A model generated the notes under the pieces. That model made no database searches. It saw nothing but the letters and a program-made list of their open reading frames with translations, and was not told the origin of the DNA. DNA of 5,158 nt from Candidatus Zixiibacteriota bacterium (GTDB lineage: Bacteria > Zixibacteria > MSB-5A5 > SM1-73). The position numbers were made by a program, and so were the translations under genes. Numbering within the stretch: position 1 is the first letter of the stretch; each line of letters opens with the position of its first letter. The stretch is taken from positions 1-5,158 of the forward strand of contig JALHUP010000386.1 in assembly GCA_022866585.1 (NCBI GenBank), written 5' to 3'. Of this stretch, positions 4,849 to 5,158 are shown in pieces.

Positions 4849-5158
4849 TTGACACAAAGAATCATTGATATAAGCATCGACTATTGGGGGCATCTAAAAC
4901 TCTTCTCCAGAAATGCTCGACTGTTTCTGGTCGGCATCTTCTTTGTGGGCTTGAACTTTTCTATCTTCTCTTTGCTGTTGAATCTCTATTTTAAAGAGAT
5001 TGGCTTCACAGAAGATCTGATTGGAGAAGTTTTATCTTTGACCGGCTGGGGCATGACCATAGTTTCAGTCCCGGCCGCTTTCATAATTCCTAAAGTCCAG
5101 GTTAAAAAGATTCTGATTATTTCGGTGGTCTTTGCTGGAATCTTTTCTCTTCTGCAGG
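4849..5158 (+). CDS. MFS-type transporter (partial, N-terminus only; start uncertain)
   Basis: The open frame runs from after a TAA at 4807 to the window edge and encodes a hydrophobic protein. Counting from TTG 4849, membrane helices lie at about residues 25-46, 57-80 and 88-103. A LYFKEIGFTEDLIG loop (46-59) joins helices 1 and 2, which is the classic pattern of Major Facilitator proteins. The loop after helix 2 (IPKVQVKK) is a weak version of the family GxxxDRxGRR motif. No in-frame ATG or GTG occurs before helix 1. TTG 4849 is the only conventional alternative start, and it lacks a clear Shine-Dalgarno. ATT 4810 follows GGAG but would be a rare start. The repeat element ending at 4781 may have altered the original start region. 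The substrate is unknown. A minor-start gene, a 5'-disrupted gene and a sequence error all remain possible. Confidence 0.75.
   Translation, partial: MTQRIIDISIDYWGHLKLFSRNARLFLVGIFFVGLNFSIFSLLLNLYFKEIGFTEDLIGEVLSLTGWGMTIVSVPAAFIIPKVQVKKILIISVVFAGIFSLLQ

Overview
The window is mid-GC bacterial DNA with Shine-Dalgarno-led genes, tight operon overlaps and many short hairpin repeats between genes. The repeats and the gene types (ABC-2 exporter, PHP hydrolase, DapF, MFS) suit a genome fragment from an uncultured, probably Gram-negative-type lineage. DapF implies a DAP (lysine/peptidoglycan) pathway. I cannot name the phylum from the sequence alone.

Left half, minus strand (1..about 2800): an ABC-2 exporter operon reading right to left. 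It has an ATPase (2488..1481), a first permease that overlaps it by 11 bases (1491..673), and after a 247-base gap holding hairpin repeats a second permease (425 to beyond the window edge). One ATPase with two different permeases suggests a heterodimeric membrane channel driven by an ATPase pair. The substrate is not visible.

The 477 bases between the ATPase and the divergent PHP gene are the most interesting part. On the minus strand they contain, in order, a candidate promoter, a 39-codon (or 23-codon) leader ORF, a segment at the leader stop codon complementary to the loop of a downstream hairpin, that hairpin with a 7-bp GC-rich core and six T's, and the ATPase ribosome binding site. This is the arrangement expected of a translation-coupled transcription attenuator controlling the exporter.

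Right half, plus strand (2966..5158): a PHP-family metal-dependent hydrolase with all expected metal ligands, then diaminopimelate epimerase (dapF), then the start of an MFS transporter cut by the window edge. DapF carries serine where the second catalytic cysteine is expected. The PHP-dapF gap holds two different hairpin repeats. The dapF-MFS gap holds a roughly 120-base imperfect inverted-repeat element. No rRNA, tRNA, CRISPR array or transposase gene was seen.
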